DNA from: CAYYFX01 sp964571855
GTDB lineage: Bacteria; ARS69
Reading direction: 5' to 3'
DNA: 64,000 nt
Assembly (NCBI GenBank): GCA_964571855.1
Contig: CAZNDO010000003.1
Coordinates: forward strand, 150,722-214,721
Positions 60,978 to 64,000 of this stretch are shown here, piece after piece; position 1 is the first letter of the stretch; each line of letters begins with the position of its first letter. Made by a program: the position numbers and the translations under genes. A model generated the notes under the pieces. It was not told the origin of the DNA and searched no databases. It worked only from the letters and a program-made list of their open reading frames with translations.

Positions 60978-61226
60978 TCAGGAGACCCGGCTGTGCTGCA
61001 GCACCTTCTCGCAGCACGAGGCGGCGTCCCCCGCGGACTTGTAGCGCATCCCGCACACCTGGCAGCGATAGCCGCCGCCGATGCGACCTTCCTCCACGGC
61101 CTTGCGCAGCAGGAGCTCGTACGTACTGTTCGGCCGATCCTTCTGCAGGATGCCTCCGTCCTCTTCCCGGACCATCACGCCCTCCTCGGTCGAGTGGCGA
61201 CCCCACACATCCACGGAAGAATGCAC
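60978..61226 (-). CDS. Small zinc-ribbon protein
   Basis: 82 residues from GTG 61226 (GAGGAG 6 nt upstream); a second in-frame start at ATG 61175 also has a good GAGGAGG site and would give 65 residues. The C-terminal half has GGGYRCQVCGMRYKSAGDAASCCEKVL, with CxxC and a CC pair suited to one zinc. Function unknown. Lies between rpsU and rpmI, so a translation-linked role is possible but unproven. Confidence 0.62.
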   Translation of the reverse strand: MHSSVDVWGRHSTEEGVMVREEDGGILQKDRPNSTYELLLRKAVEEGRIGGGYRCQVCGMRYKSAGDAASCCEKVLQHSRVS

Positions 61227-61286
61227 TGCGGGCTCCTCTCGCGGCCGGCCCCGCCGGCTGCGGCATGACTGGGATTCGATCCGAAC

Positions 61287-61472
61287 CTACGACTTGCCGG
61301 TGCGACGCCGCTTCGCGGCCTTGAGCGCCTTCTTGCGCTTCCTCTCGGAGGGCTTCAGGTACCGGGAACTCTTCTTGATGTCCTGGATGATGCCTTCCTT
61401 CTCGCACTTCTTCTTGAACCGGCGAATCGCCTTGTCGATCGACTCGTTCTCTTTGACCTTGACGAGGGGCAT
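61287..61472 (-). CDS. rpsU: 30S ribosomal protein S21
   Basis: 61 residues: MPLVKVKENESIDKAIRRFKK, CEKEGIIQDIKKSSRYLKPSERKRKKALKAAKRRR. Complete S21 with the basic C-terminus. First gene of a minus-strand group rpsU, zinc-ribbon, rpmI. Its upstream neighbour at 61711 is divergent. Confidence 0.95.
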   Translation of the reverse strand: MPLVKVKENESIDKAIRRFKKKCEKEGIIQDIKKSSRYLKPSERKRKKALKAAKRRRTGKS

Positions 61473-61710
61473 TCGGTTTCAGCCTTTCGGTGGCTTTCGT
61501 GCGCACGGAAGCGCCGGGCGCGCCCCGGGCATGCCCTTCGGCTCGCCGTTCCGCCAATCAAGCCGAGCAATATGCCGGACCGCGGAGGGCCCTGTCAAGG
61601 GCCGCGGGGGCGGCGGGGGCGAGCGGGCCTCTCGCGCCGTCTGCCATCTTGACGGTCCCGCCGCGCGGACCGACCATGATTGCTCGCGAATCCCCCGAGG
61701 GAGAGCCGGT

Positions 61711-63240
<1,530 letters not shown>

Positions 63241-63299
63241 GCGCGGCCGGTGAGGCCCGGCCGGGGACGCCCTCGCGGGCGTCCCCGCCGGCGGGTCCG

Positions 63300-63767
63300 C
63301 TACCCACGCCAGCGCGAGCAGCGATCCCCGAAGCGCACGACGTGGATCATGGGGCGCACGTCGTTGCGCTTGCACCACGTGGAGTAGGCGCGCACGTCTT
63401 CGATCCACACGCCGCGGTGCGGATCCAGGTACCCGTACCCGCGCGGCGGCGCGTTCCCGAGCTCCAGGTCGAAGCGCACGCCGTCGACGAGCACGCCCAG
63501 ACCCGCATGATAGTACGCCTCGGCACCCGGCGCGCACGCGTACCCGCCGCCGCAGCCGCACGCCGGCTCCGCGCCCCACGAGAACCCGGCGCTCCACTGC
63601 ACCGCCGGCTCGACCACCCGCACGACGACGCGCTCCGGCCTCCCCCGCTCGTGGTGCCCGTGCCGCCCCTTCCCCTTCCGCCCATCCGCCGCCGCCTCGG
63701 AGGCCAGGAGCCCCGAAAGCGCCACGACCAACCCGAACGCCACGACCCGACTCGCGCTCCTCCGCAT
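63300..63767 (-). CDS. Small secreted basic protein with glycine/cysteine-rich middle
   Basis: 155 residues; AAAAGGAGGGGGCC precedes the ATG at 63767. Signal peptide about 1-28 (ending EAAA|DG), then a basic His/Arg stretch (RKGKGRHGHHERGRPER), a CGCGGGYACAPG segment and VLVDGVRFDLELGNAPPRGYGYLDPHRGVWIEDVRAYSTWCKRNDVRPMIHVVRFGDRCSRW. No family is recognised. Four to five cysteines could form disulfides. A near-consensus sigma-54 promoter lies about 70-85 nt upstream of the start. Confidence 0.62.
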   Translation of the reverse strand: MRRSASRVVAFGLVVALSGLLASEAAADGRKGKGRHGHHERGRPERVVVRVVEPAVQWSAGFSWGAEPACGCGGGYACAPGAEAYYHAGLGVLVDGVRFDLELGNAPPRGYGYLDPHRGVWIEDVRAYSTWCKRNDVRPMIHVVRFGDRCSRWRG

Positions 63768-63835
63768 GGCCCCCTCCTTTTGGTTCACGGATTGTGGCCC
63801 CGCGGCCTCCGCCACGACGGCACGGGGGCCTCAAG

Positions 63836-63851
63836 AGCAGGCCCCGTGCCA
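63836..63851 (-). promoter_or_regulatory. Candidate sigma-54 promoter (-24/-12)
   Basis: On the minus strand the sequence reads TGGCAC-GGGGC-CTGCT (63851 to 63836). The sigma-54 consensus is TGGCAC-N5-TTGCW; only the first base of the -12 block differs, and GG and GC keep the required spacing. The transcription start would be near 63825, about 58 nt before the ATG at 63767. Confidence 0.6.
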
Positions 63852-63909
63852 GACCCCCACGTTCCGCCGCAAGTGGTTGCCGAACAAGGAATTGAGGACA
63901 ACTTCGGTC

Positions 63910-63968
63910 GGGGGGGAACGACCGGCGATCGTGTCGTGGCGACACACGTAGAGGACCGGTTCCCCCCC
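63910..63968. other. Nested inverted repeat at the window edge
   Basis: GGGGGGGAAC (63910-63919) pairs perfectly with GTTCCCCCCC (63959-63968). Inside, GTGTCG (63931-63936) pairs with CGACAC (63940-63945). The result is a two-tier hairpin. Its gene context lies beyond the window. It may be a terminator or structured leader; the two homopolymer runs of seven could also vary in length. Confidence 0.45.
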
Positions 63969-64000
63969 AAGCCGGCGCGCGGGACGCCCGCCGGAGCGGC

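Noticed and set aside
63785..63970. Minus-strand 61-codon frame at the right edge
   Set aside because: It covers the sigma-54-like promoter and the inverted repeat and has no ribosome site or recognisable product.

Overview
The window is GC-rich bacterial chromosome (about 70% G+C) with dense coding, many GTG/TTG starts and many 4-nt ATGA/GTGA stop-start overlaps. Several long secreted proteins end in a FlgD-like Ig tail (PNP...VYDxxGRxV...WDGRxxxG...GVYFxRL). Together with the Bat operon this suggests an uncultured FCB-group or neighbouring lineage of the Candidatus Eisenbacteria / Krumholzibacteriota kind. That placement is inference. No rRNA, tRNA, CRISPR array, intact insertion sequence or prophage is visible.

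Layout. 1-5.2 kb: a secreted propeller-like protein behind a C10 homopolymer, then two near-identical beta-helix genes made by a 1312-bp tandem duplication. 5.4-9.2 kb: a subtilase, an HtrA-type protease without signal peptide and a Yip1-like membrane protein. 9.2-14.9 kb: a translationally coupled inositol operon iolG-iolB-iolD-iolE followed by a transaldolase-family gene. 14.9-17.1 kb: a small zinc-binding protein, a ParB-domain protein and a zinc alcohol dehydrogenase. 17.1-20.2 kb: an SGNH hydrolase and motB/motA on the minus strand. 20.3-26.0 kb: a phosphatase-superfamily protein, a DUF805 protein, a TPR-zincin fusion, an atypical OmpR-type regulator, an orphan Hcp and a HAD nucleotidase. 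26.2-33.5 kb: dnaK, a polysaccharide flippase with an asparagine-synthase-like partner, and a secreted PHP/OB-fold protein. 33.5-38.5 kb: two FHA proteins, a PD40 lipoprotein, a palindrome of about 280 bp and two paralogous secreted proteins. 38.6-40 kb: mtnP and a DUF2914 protein. 40.1-48.3 kb: a complete moxR-DUF58-bat operon. 48.5-54.5 kb: a C-terminal processing protease, two HEAT-repeat proteins and a large outer-membrane barrel. 54.5-60.6 kb: an IstB-like relic, a lipoprotein, two more secreted paralogs and a VCBS/FG-GAP protein. 60.7-64 kb: rpmI, a zinc-ribbon protein, rpsU, a sigma-54 activator with a degenerate receiver, and a secreted protein preceded by a near-consensus sigma-54 promoter.

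Most notable: (i) the inositol operon lacks iolC and iolJ but carries a transaldolase, which suggests a kinase-free route from 2-deoxy-5-keto-gluconate to malonate semialdehyde plus fructose 6-phosphate; (ii) four secreted proteins share a short C-terminal tail of the form (F/W)G-x-(V/L)-K-x-(L/I/F)-(Y/F)-R ending exactly at the stop, a candidate undescribed sorting signal alongside the FlgD-like tails; (iii) a poly-C tract inside a putative promoter spacer; (iv) the large intergenic palindrome.
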